Source of the DNA: Batkoa obscura
Taxonomy: Eukaryota; Entomophthoromycota; Entomophthoromycetes; Entomophthorales; Batkoaceae
NCBI GenBank assembly: GCA_030770535.1
Contig: JASVEC010000141.1
Span: 1 to 42,951, forward strand
Length of the DNA: 42,951 nt
Direction of reading: 5' to 3'
Positions 32,842 through 42,951 of this stretch are shown one piece after another. Position 1 is the first letter of the stretch, and every line of letters begins with the position of its first letter. A model generated the notes under the pieces. The model was not told where the DNA came from and made no database searches. It saw only the letters and a program-made list of their open reading frames with translations. Position numbers and translations under genes: made by a program.

Positions 32842-32966
32842 ATAATATTATTTTTTATAATTTATAAGCCTTTTTTTATATAGATCTATATAATTTGATT
32901 TAATTTAATTCAAAACTTCATACTTTTTTACTTGAAAATTTTATTAATAATTTTTTTATTTAAATA

Positions 32967-33068
32967 ATGGGGGTGTTTTTTTTGGCTTGATTACTCTTTC
33001 CATCTTTTAAGCACTATTTGAGCGGAAAATTTGTTAGGGAAATCCTTAAACGCAAAAAAACATCCCTC
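32967..33068 (-). mobile_element. MITE copy 14
   Basis: ATGGGGGTGTTTTTTTTGGC start, TTTTAAGCACTATTTGAGCGG centre, ACATCCCTC end. Confidence 0.75.
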
Positions 33069-34288
33069 TAACACTTGAAAAAAATAAAAACACTTTTGTC
33101 ACTTTTTTTATATTGTTTTACATTTACGTGTTATATAACATAATTTTATATTTTATCAAATAATTTATTTAGATATTTTACATTTTTTTTTATAGATTAT
33201 TATAAACTTTAATTTCAAAATTTTTCCAATTCATATAAAACTTTATATTATTTGATACAAAAAAAATTTCCTAAAACTTTTTAAAAGTATATTAACTCTA
33301 CTTTTTTTATAAAAAGTTATTAATACTTTCTCAAAACTTTTTGTCGCCTTTATAAATATTAGATAAAACATTTCTATATGAATAATTTTAATCAAAAAAA
33401 GGCAATTAATTTTACAGCATTCTATGCTTAACTCATAATTTTGCCAAAACCTAAAGTTGATAAAAATTGAACTGAACTGTTAGACTAACTTATGTAAATC
33501 AATGTAGATTCGATATTATTCGTTTGACTTTGAAAGAACAAGAAGCTCTTAGCTACTTTTTGGTGTAAGGCAGCTTGAGTTAAATATTAGCGAAAGTAAG
33601 TTTTCATTTTAAAATAGGCCGATCTCAGAACAAATGCCTAGTAAACTAAAATTGCATTTTGAAGTAACTGTATATCAATCAACTGTAAAAACTAGAATTA
33701 TATCATCCTAGCAGAATAATAAACGACTCCATCTGACGATCAATAAATAGTATTCTATAATGCTAAAATAATCAATAAAGTATTTTTGATAAAAATCTTA
33801 ATACTTTTGTCACTCGATGAAATCATTTCAAACAACCATTCTTTTCTTTTCATTTGTCGTTTTAATTTAATTTCAGATATTTCATGACTTCAGCTATTAT
33901 TAAAATGTAATTTCTACTTTTGAAGTTTATATTGATTTTTTTGTTCTATTTATTAATGTCTTCGAACAAAATAAATAAAAATACCGTTAATGTTAAATCT
34001 TGACCAATCACCTTCGAAATATCCCATGTTCTTAGTGAAGATTCTGACATGAGTGTCCAATCAATAGAGATTAGTTAATCCTTGATTCGCTAGCCAGCTT
34101 TTACAAACTGTAAAAAGAATTGTTAATTAAGTGTCGAATTAAACTAGTTTTAATAAATTTAAAATTTTAAAAACAATATAGCTTGTGCTTTAATAGGTAT
34201 GAAATCAAATTGATAATATTAGACAGAATAACATCTCGATAAAAAAAGCCAGTTTTATTGTATACTTTCACTAATCCTTATTTGTATT

Positions 34289-34294
34289 TATAAA
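34289..34294 (+). promoter_or_regulatory. TATA-like element of the PAK kinase gene
   Basis: TATAAA only 29 bp before the chosen ATG. This would leave a very short leader, so it is tentative. Confidence 0.3.
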
Positions 34295-34317
34295 GCCTAA
34301 TAGAGTTGAATTAATAA

Positions 34318-36400
34318 ATGACTGAAGTAATTAAAAGTGGGTACGTTAATGTTAAGGAAGAAGGGTTGAGGTCCTGGATTTGGTCTAAGCGGTATATTTG
34401 TTTAAGAGAGTTGACCCTTTCTTTTCATAGAAATGAAGTAAAATTTTCACTACTTAAAATAACATATTGAGCTAATCTGCTTACAGCAAACCAGCCTTGC
34501 ATATGCTATAGTATTTTTAAAAGAAGTCACCGCTGTTAATAGAACTGACTTGAAACCATACTGTTTTGAAATTATTACAAAAGATAAAAGTTATTACATG
34601 ATGTGTAAAAATGATGATGAATTATATTCTTGGATTGATGCTATTTACTCGGTATTTTATTTTACTATTTTATGTAAGCATAATATTAAAATAACATTAG
34701 AAATCACCTGAGATGGGAGTATCCAAGCCCACAGACTTTGTACATCAAATTCATGTTGATTTTGATCCAACCAGTGGAATGTTTTCGGTAAATTAAGTTT
34801 ATACAATATAAGTTAAAAAATTCAAGCTTTTTAGGGACTTCCAAGTGAGTGGGCGAAACTTTTATCAAACTCAGCAATTACAAAAGAGGATTATAGCAAA
34901 AATCCACAAGCCGTTTTAGATGTTCTTGAGTTTTACACTGAACAAAACAAAAACAATATTTATGATACTAAGTGGGCCGGTCTTATTCCAGATTCTCAAA
35001 AGTCTGATTTTGTTCCCCAAAGGCCCGCCCCAGAAATTCCAAGCCACGTTAAAGAAGAAGGGGAGGTCACAAAACGCATGTCCAGTCTTTTTATTGATGT
35101 AATTTAATTTCACCTAATTTATGTTTTATTAATCTTTTATATAGAGGCCTAAAGTTAACGTAAACAATAATGTAAATCGGTTTTTTTATTTAAATAGCTC
35201 ATTTTCTAACTTCAAATAGCATAATGCTCCAACTGCAGCTGATCCACATGCTCTGGCATTAGCCAACTTAAATGGCTCTGGTTCAAAGCCTAAACCACCT
35301 AAAGCTCCTGAACAACGTTTATCTACTTTAAGCGAGCCTCAGCTTATGGAAAAATTGAAAACAATTGTTTCCAAGAAGGACCCCAATACTATTTATACCA
35401 AGATCAAGAAAGTGGGACAAGGGTAAAACATAAACATTATTAGATTAAAATTTTAACGAATTTTAGTGCTTCTGGATCTGTGTATGTAGCACGCAACAAT
35501 ATTTCCAACTTAAAAGTAGCCATTAAGGAGATGGACTTATCTAATCAACCTAGGAAAGAATTGATTGTTAATGAAATATTGGTCATGAAAGAGAGTCAAC
35601 ATCCAAACATTGTGAATTATTTGGATTCCTTTTTAGTTGGAAGGAATGATCTTTGGGTGGTGATGGACTTCATGGAAGGTGGTGCTTTGACTGATGTCAT
35701 AGAAGCTAATGCAATGACTGAGAAGCAAATAGCTACAATTTGCCTTGAAGTAATTTTTGTAGTTTTTATAATAGATTTTTATTAATCATTCATAGACTTG
35801 TAAAGGTCTTGAACATCTACATAGTCGTAATATCATCCATCGTGATATCAAATCAGATAACGTTTTACTTGATATCCATGGAAATGTTAAAATTAGTAAG
35901 GTTTTATTGTAATAAAAGGATATGATATACTAACAAGTTTATAGCTGATTTTGGTTTTTGTGCAAGATTGTCGGAATCTCATTCCAAGCGTGCTACAATG
36001 GTAGGAACCCCATATTGGATGGCACCGGAAGTTGTTAAGCAAAAAGAATACGGTCCAAAAGTTGATATCTGGTCGTTAGGTATTATGGCCATAGAAATGA
36101 TTGAGAATGAGCCACCTTATTTAGATGAAGAACCACTTAAAGCATTATACCTTATTGCTACTAATGGTACACCAACCCTCAAACATCCAGAGCTTCTAAG
36201 TGATGAGTTGAAATCCTTTTTAGCCGTTTGTTTGTGTGTTGATGTCAATTCACGTGCTACTGCGCCTATGTTATTAACTGTAAGTTAAACTTGTTTAATA
36301 AGTAGTTATTTTTAATACCTTTTTTTAGCATGACTTCCTTAAAAAAAGTATTCCAGTATCTCAGCTTGCACCTTTGCTTAAATTCCGTCAGTCTGAGTAA
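34318..36400 (+). CDS. CLA4: Cla4-type p21-activated Ser/Thr kinase (PH-CRIB-kinase)
   Basis: Effector kinase of Cdc42 in polarity and septin control. Ten exons: 34318-34437, 34487-34651, 34701-34787, 34835-35098, 35145-35171, 35220-35422, 35467-35749, 35796-35895, 35945-36279 and 36329-36400. They close in phase to 551 aa. An N-terminal PH domain (about 4-97; [20 protein letters not shown]) is followed by a CRIB motif ([16 protein letters not shown], about 100-116), a Pro/Lys-rich linker and a kinase domain. The kinase has the glycine loop [11 protein letters not shown], catalytic Lys in [18 protein letters not shown] and GTPYWMAPE. The PH plus CRIB combination distinguishes Cla4 from Ste20. 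It is shorter than yeast Cla4 (842 aa) because the linkers are short. Exon 5 is a microexon with two in-frame donors (35160 and 35172), giving forms that differ by four residues (VNNN). Cdc24, which activates the same GTPase, lies at 3271-5602. Confidence 0.94.
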
Positions 36401-37070
36401 GTTGTGCCATGCTAACATTTTAAAATATAACCATTTTTATTATAATGATTATTTGAAATTTGATTTGAAATATTTAATAAGTCAAGTTTCTTCATTTTCT
36501 ATTCTTTCTCGCCTCCCAAGACCTATTTCAACCTTAAAGCCTAATTTTTATAAATATATATTTAGCTTTTTTCTATGTCTTTACGGTCTTAATACAATTT
36601 TCGCTTTTTTGTTTTGAATTTTGTTTGCTTTTGTGGTTTTTTATTACGTTGTAGTCAAAAATTTATTTTGTATAATGAAAATGCCATATAATCGTATATC
36701 TAATATTAGGACATTGAGTAAATAAAATTTATTCTAGTTAATATGAAAGTAGTTTTATTCTAAACAACAGTGAACCTTAAAAATAACATCGTAACTAGAC
36801 TTTACTTTATTATTATTTAAATAAACTTCCACTATTTATCAAATAAAAAGCGGCACTATTGTATGTAGATAGATAATTGTATTAAAAGTGTATAAAACTA
36901 TTTAAAAAACAATTTCTATTTTAGATTAAATAATGCCTTTTATTTTATAGTCATGTATTCCTAATCCAAATTTTAACCAATGAGGTTAAATCTCACCTCA
37001 TTATAAAATTTTAACTTTTCAACAAAGTTCAAGCAATTTCAAATATTATTATCTCATCCTCAACTAAGAG
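36401..37070. other. Intergenic region and RMD5 promoter
   Basis: AT-rich, without a credible gene. A CCAAT motif, a perfect 8-bp-arm hairpin (36979-37002) and a TATA box (37002-37008) lie next to each other upstream of RMD5. Confidence 0.55.
36979..37008 (+). promoter_or_regulatory. Inverted repeat abutting the TATA box of RMD5
   Basis: AATGAGGT and ACCTCATT form perfect arms around an 8-nt loop. The last T overlaps TATAAAA at 37002-37008, 69 bp before the ATG. CCAAT overlaps the left arm. It may be an operator for a dimeric regulator, which is inference. Confidence 0.45.
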
Positions 37071-38572
37071 ATGAATTCCAAAAGTCAATCTAAGATATTA
37101 CTAGATACAACAAGTATTGAAGAAACGAGCAACAAAAATGATAAACTATTTCAAAACTCTATTGAAAGCCTTGACCTGATCTTAGAAAAGTTAACTCGTG
37201 ATAGAAATGCCATCAGCCAAGGAGGTAGGAGAGAAAATAAAATATAAAATCCAAAGCTAAAAAATTATATAGAAGTAGTCAATTTCAATGAAAGTGATAT
37301 TAAGCTTCTTTCTAGTGCTGCTGATGCCGTGATGCATAGTGGTAAAGATGCAAATACGAATGTGAATAAGCTGTATAAAGAATATAATAGTGTAATTAGT
37401 TTAATATATTTATGGTAAAAGGGATTAACCATTCAAATAGAAATTCATGTTAGATTTTAACCAAATTATTACGGAGGAAGGATATGAAGGAAAGGAGAAC
37501 CTAGTACTGGAACTGATATCAGAATATTTTATACGTCAAGGGTATTTTGAAGCTGCTAGAATATTTTCTCACGTACTTTTTTATCAAAATGATGTTATTT
37601 TATATTTAGATATAATGTTTTTTAGGAAGCTAAAATTATGTATCCCTCTGCTTTAAAGAGTAAGTTCAATGGGTTACATACCGTGCTTGATCAGATACGT
37701 CAGAGGAATTTGAATCCAGCAATAGAGTATATATTTTTGCCCTGCTTTTAGTTTAAGAATTAATGACGTTATACATAGATGGGCTAAAAATAATAGGGAG
37801 TTTTTGGATCGAAAAGGCAGCAATTTAGAATTTTGCTTACATCGAGTAAATTTTACCATGTTATATCAAGCGGGTAACTTTATGGAAGCTATGATGTATG
37901 GACAAGAAAACTTTGCTACATTCACCAACACCCATTTTAATGGTACAAATTTAGAATGTTTAAAAACGAGAATTTTATTTAATTATTTTTTATAGAGATA
38001 CAAAAACTTATGGGTATGTTATCTTTTTCCCCACAGCTTAAAGAGTCTCCCTATTATGAGTTTGCTAATACCAACCAATGGCCAGATATTGAGTATATGT
38101 TCACTAGAGATTTTTGTTCAGTGTTAGGGATTTCTCATGAGTCTCCATTGTACATAACGTAAGTTAATTTATTTATAAAATAGTAGTCTAACATTTGTAG
38201 TATTACGGTTGGAACAATTGCTTACCCAAAAATGATTAAAATGTTGAAATATACAAAGAAAACAACGGGTTGGTCCGAGATCGATGAGCTACAGGTAACT
38301 TGACTTTTTGATTTGTAAGTTTAAAAGTCTAAAAGCTTAAATTTTATAAGGCAGTTGCTGAACTATTAGAAAGCTGGAGATTTCATTCCATTTTTATATG
38401 TCCAGTTGATAAAGTACAAGCCTCAGACGATAATCCACCAATGATGATGACATGTGGTCATGTCATCTCTCAAGGAGCATTGCATAAAATCGCAAAGTTA
38501 AAAACTACCTTTAAATGCCCTTATTGTCCTAATGATTCTTCTATTACAGAGGTTAAAAGAATATACTTTTAA
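37071..38572 (+). CDS. RMD5: Rmd5/Gid2, RING subunit of the GID/CTLH E3 ubiquitin ligase
   Basis: One of the two RING-type subunits of the GID/CTLH ubiquitin ligase, which in yeast degrades gluconeogenic enzymes. Eight exons: 37071-37224, 37273-37391, 37441-37572, 37626-37726, 37779-37942, 37996-38158, 38201-38294 and 38351-38572, giving 382 aa in phase. A LisH motif (LVLELISEYFIRQGYFEAARIF) is followed by CTLH (QIRQRNLNPAIEWAKNNREF, then SNLEFCLHRVNF) and a C-terminal degenerate RING: CPVD, MTCGHVISQGALHKIA and FKCPYCP. The C-terminus VKRIYF corresponds to the KQIIF-type end of RMND5. I chose the acceptor at 37778 over one at 37751 because it restores the conserved PAIEWA junction. Its usual partner Fyv10/Gid9 is not in the window. 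Confidence 0.93.
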
Positions 38573-38822
38573 GGTAATTTAAATAAGTATAAAAGCCATT
38601 AAGCTTGTATTATGACTTATTAGGGGCTGTATCAATGTTTCATTTTATATTATTATAAACGTTTATTTAAGTTTAATTGGGTATTATTTTGAAAGTTTAT
38701 TTCTTTTTTGCTAATTTATTTAAAAACTAAGAACAATGAAATTAGTTCAAAAACTAAAATAATCCACATTTAAAATTAAATATATTAGAGCTATTTTTAT
38801 TATGAACTTCAAATCGAATATT

Positions 38823-40352
38823 TTAAAGGAGACCAGAACGTTTAACTAATAGATAAAACCCGAAAGCAAGGGCGAACATGAAAACCAATATCCCAAAGAA
38901 CCAATAGTATGATTCGTCATCCTGACCAGGCACATGTACATTCATACCCCACAAACCAGTGACTACATTCATAGGCAAAAGAATAGATGCAATAGCTGTA
39001 AGTTTAGCCACAACATCATTGGTACGATTGGACACTTGAGTAAGTTCAATTGAAATCTGTGCCAAATAATTGGAATGCGCTCTAGCCAATACTTTTTCAT
39101 AATGTAATGAATTTTGAACCATAGTGACTAAATGATCTTGAATATCCCCCAAGTATAATTTAATATCTGAACCATTAGTGTGTCGGATACGCTCATCACA
39201 TCGCATAATTAAGGCTTTAATGACATCAGGTTTGGTTGTTAATAACCTTAATAGCATAGTCACTCGTTTACGCGCATGCCCAATTCGCCTTAACATATCT
39301 GATTGTTCATTCTCTTGTAAAATCAAAACTAATTCATCAATCGTATCTACTTCTAACTCAATATGTCTCATCATGGGAGCGAAAGAATCGGTAATATCAT
39401 CGATAATTGCATAGTTGATCCAATCGGAAGTAACATTAATAAAATCTTTAAGTTGAGAAATACGTTTTAAAACAGAGTTGACATGATACATCGGTTTTGA
39501 ATGGAAAGTAATAATCCCTTCTTTGAAAACTACATTATAAACATTTAACGGATCAAGGTAGTTAGGGGAATCTGAGTTTTGCTCATAAGCTCTAAAACAA
39601 ACAAAATAATATTGCTTAAATAATTCGCACTTTTCACGAATTTCTTCAGTTAAAATATCTTCTACTGTCAATGGATGGATACGAAAGATACGTGAGATAA
39701 CCTTCATTTCTGCTTCAGTGGGTGAGGTAACATCCAACCAAAAATCGCCTTGTTTAATAGCATCAACCATCGAGACGCCTAAACCTCCAAATTCCCAAAA
39801 ATTAGCTACTGAAATAATGCCAGTCATTTTAGAATAAAAAATAAACCTCTTTTCATCATCTACTTCCTGCTTAATTGAAGGATCATAATTTTTTGCTCCT
39901 GACTCAAAAGTATCAAATAAAAAAGGGGAGTAAGAAGTATCACCGGATAATATTTTCTCTAGACTGGTTAAATCGATTCCCCTCTCATCTTGATCCAATG
40001 GGAAACAAACATCTGCTTCTGGGTCCTCATCAAATTCTACTGATTCTGAAATGACTACTTCTGGTACCGTTAACCTATCTACAGCCTGAGATGCAGCTTC
40101 TCTATCCACTGAACTTTTGCGTCTTATCATGTTGTAGATTGAATTCTTTCTCCCTCTCCCTTCTTCTTTAACTTCGTTTCCTTTTTCGTTCTTACTGTTA
40201 CCAGAATCCGTAGAGCCTTTACGTTTCATAAATTGAAATCTGGAAGGCTTTGGTTCGTGTTCGTGTTCGTTATTGTTATCACTCATTGAGCTGCTGTCTT
40301 GTTCAATAGGGGAGTCAATTTTATAATAATTGCTGAAAGTTTCTTTTGGCAT
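38823..40352 (-). CDS. CorA-type magnesium transporter (fungal Alr/Mnr2 subfamily)
   Basis: Membrane Mg2+ channel. A single 509-aa exon. A Ser/charged cytoplasmic N-terminus (about 1-100) precedes the conserved DVCFPLDQDERGIDLTSLEKIL segment and a long alpha/beta-to-coiled-coil cytosolic domain. Near the C-terminus are two membrane helices (about 449-467 and 484-503) separated by the GMN selectivity motif (GLWGMNVHVPGQ, residues 469-471). A Lys/Arg-containing tail VKRSGLL follows. The length is shorter than yeast Alr1 (859 aa) or Mnr2 (969 aa). Plasma-membrane or vacuolar location cannot be decided. No introns, unlike most neighbours. Confidence 0.93.
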   Translation of the reverse strand: MPKETFSNYYKIDSPIEQDSSSMSDNNNEHEHEPKPSRFQFMKRKGSTDSGNSKNEKGNEVKEEGRGRKNSIYNMIRRKSSVDREAASQAVDRLTVPEVVISESVEFDEDPEADVCFPLDQDERGIDLTSLEKILSGDTSYSPFLFDTFESGAKNYDPSIKQEVDDEKRFIFYSKMTGIISVANFWEFGGLGVSMVDAIKQGDFWLDVTSPTEAEMKVISRIFRIHPLTVEDILTEEIREKCELFKQYYFVCFRAYEQNSDSPNYLDPLNVYNVVFKEGIITFHSKPMYHVNSVLKRISQLKDFINVTSDWINYAIIDDITDSFAPMMRHIELEVDTIDELVLILQENEQSDMLRRIGHARKRVTMLLRLLTTKPDVIKALIMRCDERIRHTNGSDIKLYLGDIQDHLVTMVQNSLHYEKVLARAHSNYLAQISIELTQVSNRTNDVVAKLTAIASILLPMNVVTGLWGMNVHVPGQDDESYYWFFGILVFMFALAFGFYLLVKRSGLL

Positions 40353-41723
40353 AGTTTAAATTGACTAATAGGGCATTGGGTTTTATGACTATCTTGAGTT
40401 AAAGTTGATAGCCAATAATAGAGTCTAAGTGGGGTAAATAGGAGTAAGAGAGAATGATTTCAATTTGATCTTTTTATAAGCATAGTCGTAAAAATTGTGC
40501 TTGAATCTAGAAGTTTTAATTTAGATAGACTTTGTCTTTATTTAGTAAAATGAGATCATAGTTAATCCATCCCATTACCCCAATTAGTGATTGTTTGGCT
40601 AATTTAACCATTCACTAATTTAATTATAATAAATTTAAAGTTATCAGATAAAATTTAATTTAAAAGATCCCAAAGATATGGAAGTCAGGTATAAATTATT
40701 TGATAATAGTTTTGATTCATCAAATCAAACATCCGTTCCTGACCCTTGTTACACAACAACGAATTTTTTAATTGCTCTGATTTAGTATAATAAAATATAT
40801 TTCATTATATTTAAATTATCAAGTCGAATTATAAATCTTAAATAAAATAGAACTCTTAGTCTATTTCACTTATGTCCTATATTTGTTTTAATGAAGGAGA
40901 TTTCAGTACAGTTTATACACTCAATATTTTATTATTTAACAATAAAAACAATATTGCGCTTATTAGCTAATTATATTCATTATTTAATGTATCCTTTAGG
41001 CTAAAATGTTAAATTAGAAAATGACTATTTTTTTTAAAGCAGAGTTGAGGTTGCTTAAGGTATATTAAGAACAAGCTTTAAAAGGAACTTTACAAGATTT
41101 CTTTAAATCTCTTGTAATATTTTGGAAAAACAATTACAATTATAAACTAATTTTTAATAAGGTTTAAAAGTGTGGCTTTCTTTCAAAGATAAATATAATC
41201 CTTTATGATACCTATAAATAGCTACTTTATTTAATTTGATCAAGATCTTTTTAATTAAATCAATACCAAATATATAAATCATTACTATTTTATAAATTGT
41301 ATTATTATATCTACAAAGAATACATGTATGAAGTGTTTATATTATTATTGATGGTTTTACGAATATATATATAATACTACTTTTATTTCAAATAAAGAAA
41401 ATAATACAGTATAACTAATAGTGACATTTTAAATTCATAAAAATAATTTGATTTTTAAAACTTGAATAAAAAGCTTAAAATGTAAAGATAAGTTATCACA
41501 AAAAAAATGATAATTTTGAAGCTACGAAACATACTTTTATATTTTATTATAGGTTATTTCATATCATTTAATCTGATAATGACATTACATTAAATTTATA
41601 TCAAAAACATCAACTAAAAAATTAATCCTATTATGAAATATTTAATGCATTTATCATCTCATATTTTAATTCTCAGAATAAAACCAAATGTAACATACTT
41701 ATATTAGTATAAAGACCAAAAGC
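40353..41723. other. Intergenic region upstream of CorA
   Basis: 1.4 kb of AT-rich DNA between CorA (whose promoter it holds) and the 3' end of the CDF gene. I see no MITE, RNA gene or credible reading frame in it. Confidence 0.55.
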
Positions 41724-42951
41724 TTACTGCGTGAGCTCAATGCTAAACTGGTCAATAACTCCTTTAAATGGGGAACTCAATAGCAGTGGATCAATTTCAT
41801 TCAAATTAACATTAGCATGTGCAAAGATTTGAACGGTACCCATAAACTCCCCATACCCATTTTGCCATATGTGTAAGTTGTCATAACGGTCAATAAAGGG
41901 TAATGAAGTAACCTAAAAAATTTAATAAGGAACTAATAAAGAACATTACTAAATTACATCATTCAAAGCCTTTTTTACTGGCGACTGTAAAAAGGAAGGT
42001 AAGGTATGCATTAGAATCATTGAGATTCTTATTGAAAGGGGAGTGGTAAGATATAAAAGCACTATGGCCTGCATAAGTGAGATCATTGAATCAAAAAATT
42101 CTGGATGAAATCTATGAATTGAATTAATGAGTGCTATACAATAAAGAAATTGCTTTACCCAAAAGTGTTATTGGTTAAAAGACAAAGACTACACATTGAA
42201 AAAAATAACGACGAAACTATAAAGGAGTTGATGGACTTCAAATGCTTAATCGAGGTTGATTTGTTTTTTTGGAATCGAACTATAAATATTGATAAAATAT
42301 TGGTTTATAAGTGTATTAAATTTAGCAAAAAAACCATGTGTTCTATAAGGAAACATTGTAGCAAGATATACGAAAATATTAATAATAATAGGGATACAAA
42401 GGTAATAGCTATGAAGTAAATAAAAAAAATAAACTTATGAATAAACAAGAAAATTACCCATAACCGAGGAACAAAGTGCTTGGGTTAATAGAATGGTCAA
42501 ACTCTCCCAAAAGTAAGGTCTCAAGTCCTTCCTTGATCATATTTATGGATGCAAATAGTCCGTAAATTACAGTAACAAAATTAACCACAATTTCAAATCG
42601 CTTTAAACTAGTCATATATAAGAGAAAGCGAAAATAGAAAAAATAATGACTTACCCATAAGGATATACGTTCGAGCTATCACTAATGCTAGGCTCGACCG
42701 TTAGCTTTGCTAAAAGTGAGTTTGCAAGTCCTAAGCTATCAAAGATAGTCACATAGCCAATACCAGCAAGAGCTTTGAAAAATATAGCTGTTGTAACTTT
42801 AAATAAAAAACAATTTACCTAAACTTTCCACAAAAATTGACGAAGTAAGAATAAAGAAACCCAATAATGTTTGGAGTATAGTAAACTGAAGTAATCTTTT
42901 GCAGTGGTTAGATTGGTGGGAGCCAATTCGCATTATAAGTTGGTAAAAACT
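41724..42951 (-). CDS. CDF family protein, Zrg17/ZnT6-like (partial, 5' end outside the window)
   Basis: Cation diffusion facilitator of the secretory pathway. Exons read on the minus strand: 42951-42819, 42787-42655, 42607-42458, then an unresolved stretch (42457-42159), then 42111-41958 and 41912-41724. Recognisable pieces: an N-terminal helix (LLGFFILTSSIFV); TIFDSLGLANSLLA; YPYGLKRFEIVVNF followed by IKEGLETLL; FDSMISLMQAIVLLYLTTPLSI then HTLPSFLQSP; and the C-terminal domain LHIWQNGYGEFMGTVQIFAHANVN. The canonical zinc-site His and Asp of TM2 appear replaced by Gly and Ser (in DSLGLANS). Such loss is typical of the non-transporting partner Zrg17/ZnT6, which pairs with Msc2/ZnT5. In 42457-42159 a hydrophobic frame (ITFVSLLLLIFSYILLQ) and a later frame (INSFIVSSLFFSMCSLCLL) look coding, but I could not place the splice sites with confidence. 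Confidence 0.75.

Larger units (their letters stand above)
30976..34317. other. 3.3-kb MITE-rich gene-free interval
   Basis: Six MITE copies (31401-33068) in both orientations and an ATAAAT hexanucleotide repeat at 32180-32229. The right part, 33070-34317, is unique AT-rich DNA in which I found no gene. The CLA4 TATA-like element is at 34289-34294. Confidence 0.6.

Noticed and set aside
31401-33068. CRISPR-like or satellite array
   Set aside because: The ~100-bp units differ in orientation and spacing and have terminal inverted repeats, so they are dispersed MITEs and not a regular array. The organism is also eukaryotic.
34916-35113. Frames in both strands inside exon 4 of the PAK kinase gene
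   Set aside because: They overlap the conserved CRIB-kinase linker exon and have no support of their own.
36330-36617. 95-aa plus-strand frame after the kinase
   Set aside because: It overlaps the last kinase exon in another frame and continues into non-coding AT-rich DNA. The kinase stop at 36400 fits the family.
37752-37778. Alternative acceptor in RMD5 adding nine residues
   Set aside because: In phase, but it inserts a segment into the conserved PAIEWA region. The later acceptor matches the family exactly.
42150-42419. 89-aa plus-strand frame at the right end
   Set aside because: It lies opposite the CDF gene's unresolved region, has Lys/Asn-rich composition typical of AT-rich noise and no recognisable motif.
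1-42951. tRNA, rRNA or snRNA genes
   Set aside because: I looked for cloverleaf-like GC-richer islands and conserved boxes and saw none. The LTR primer-binding area resembles only a tRNA 3' end complement.

Overview
The window is about three-quarters A+T and holds intron-rich, standard-code eukaryotic genes. Introns are mostly 45-70 nt with GTAAGT-like donors and TAG acceptors. The gene set is fungal: a Cdc24 with CH, DH, PH and PB1 domains, a Cla4-type PAK with PH and CRIB domains, a GID-complex Rmd5, an Alr/Mnr2-type CorA and a Zrg17-like CDF protein. It also carries an Integrator subunit (INTS2), a complex that, as far as I know, is missing from the well-studied Dikarya. Together with the AT-richness this suggests an early-diverging fungus, for example from the entomophthoroid or mucoromycotan lineages. 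I cannot fix the genus from sequence alone.

Layout. 1-5.6 kb: a possible 3' gene end, a cytochrome b5-fused front-end desaturase (+) with one frame break in a T run, and CDC24 (-, 5 exons). 6.5-9.9 kb: a ten-exon N2227/carnosine N-methyltransferase gene (+) converging on an intronless catalase (-). 9.9-12.4 kb and 20-21.9 kb: gene-free AT-rich DNA with copies of a ~100 bp hairpin MITE. Between them, 12411-19963 is a young Ty3/gypsy LTR retrotransposon (-) with 400 bp LTRs that look identical. 21.9-28 kb: a 25-exon INTS2 gene (+) converging on mitochondrial EF-Ts (-). 28.4-31 kb: a secreted LPMO-like protein and a mitochondrial acyl-carrier-like protein lacking the phosphopantetheine serine. 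31-34.3 kb: a MITE-dense gap. 34.3-38.6 kb: the Cla4-type PAK and RMD5, both +. 38.8-42.95 kb: CorA (-) and the 3' part of a CDF family gene (-) running off the window.

Functional links. CDC24 (Cdc42 activator) and the Cla4-like kinase (Cdc42 effector) belong to one polarity pathway but lie about 29 kb apart. EF-Ts and the ACP-like protein are both mitochondrial. CorA and Zrg17 are both divalent-metal homeostasis proteins. The other neighbours look unrelated, as expected for a fungal chromosome. For all multi-exon genes I placed splice sites by eye and checked reading phase exon by exon. INTS2, CARNMT, CLA4, RMD5, CDC24, EF-Ts and ACP close without a phase error. The CDF gene has one internal segment left unresolved.
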